Below are positions 63,916 through 64,000 of a DNA stretch of 64,000 nucleotides, in pieces. The DNA comes from Pseudomonas veronii. GTDB lineage: Bacteria > Pseudomonadota > Gammaproteobacteria > Pseudomonadales > Pseudomonadaceae. The DNA lies in assembly GCF_001439695.1 (NCBI RefSeq), contig NZ_JYLL01000005.1, positions 1-64,000 of the forward strand, written 5' to 3'. A program made the position numbers and the translations under genes. Within the stretch, counting starts at the first letter, position 1. Every line of letters starts with the position of its first letter. The notes below the pieces were generated by a model. The model was not told where the DNA came from. It searched no databases and was given only the letters and a program-made list of their open reading frames with translations.

Positions 63916-64000
63916 ATGCAAGCGACCAAACCGACCCATGTCCGCTATTTGATCCTGCTCATGCTGTTTCTGGTGACCACGATCAACTATGCCGACCGGG
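63916..64000 (+). CDS. gudP: MFS transporter, GudP-like (D-glucarate/galactarate), partial
   Basis: First 28 codons only: MQATKPTHVRYLILLMLFLV followed by TTINYADR. This is the N-terminus of the anion:cation symporter group of the major facilitator superfamily (first membrane helix then NYADR), the type encoded beside kdgD for hexarate uptake. ATG 63916 with GGGAG nine bases upstream. The gene continues beyond the window. Confidence 0.85.
   Translation, partial: MQATKPTHVRYLILLMLFLVTTINYADR

Overview
The window is chromosomal DNA of a fluorescent-group Pseudomonas. The evidence is the run rplM-rpsI-petABC-sspAB, a RoxSR (RegBA) redox two-component pair, a dpp peptide-uptake locus with four solute-binding proteins and an OprD-type porin as in other pseudomonads, a glucarate-type catabolic locus, and several inverted REP doublets of the 'tgtgggag...ctcccaca' type. 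Housekeeping genes have GC-rich Pseudomonas codon use. Several islands (2.4-4.5 kb, 6.7-7.2 kb, 37.3-40.4 kb) are visibly more AT-rich.

Left end (1-4.5 kb): part of an acquired element. It starts inside an IS5-family transposase N-terminus (minus strand). Next come a row of seven stem-loops, a two-gene mobilization operon (ribbon-helix-helix accessory protein plus relaxase), and an opposing AT-rich operon of one TIR-like protein and two small proteins with HEPN-type Rx4H motifs, which I read as a candidate phage-defence cassette. The element abuts the promoter of prfC.

Accessory metabolism (6.3-24.5 kb): an apparent orphan non-ribosomal peptide cluster with a three-gene ABC-2 exporter, a 2036-aa NRPS (A-T-C-T-E-C), SbnA- and SbnB-like enzymes for L-2,3-diaminopropionate, a free A-T didomain, a free condensation domain and a cobalamin-binding radical SAM enzyme resembling the PhpK family. 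It is flanked by two copies of one small secreted-protein gene, both broken in different ways. Three stem-loops around it share an identical 11-nt loop.

Peptide uptake (24.6-37.2 kb, minus strand): four DppA-like binding proteins, an OprD-family porin and dppBCDF. Upstream lies a 923-aa AT-rich toxin-like gene of unknown function.

Core block (40.4-57.7 kb): SIMPL-domain protein, roxSR, an SbmA/YddA-like ABC transporter, a yhcB/zapG homologue, an alpha/beta hydrolase, trpS, zapE, a GlxA-type AraC regulator divergent from an acyl-CoA dehydrogenase, an aldo/keto reductase, rplM-rpsI, petABC and sspAB, with REP doublets and rho-independent terminators between units.

Right end (57.8-64 kb): a FadR/GntR regulator followed by kdgD, a semialdehyde dehydrogenase and the start of a GudP-type transporter, i.e. 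conversion of glucarate or galactarate to 2-oxoglutarate. A shared 14-nt motif upstream of the regulator and of kdgD is a likely operator. Three minus-strand accessory genes (a zinc phospholipase C-like protein and two unknown proteins) interrupt this locus. Their promoter carries a nearly ideal LexA/SOS box. After the dehydrogenase gene, its last ~107 bp plus a REP doublet have been tandemly copied with a 210-bp period.
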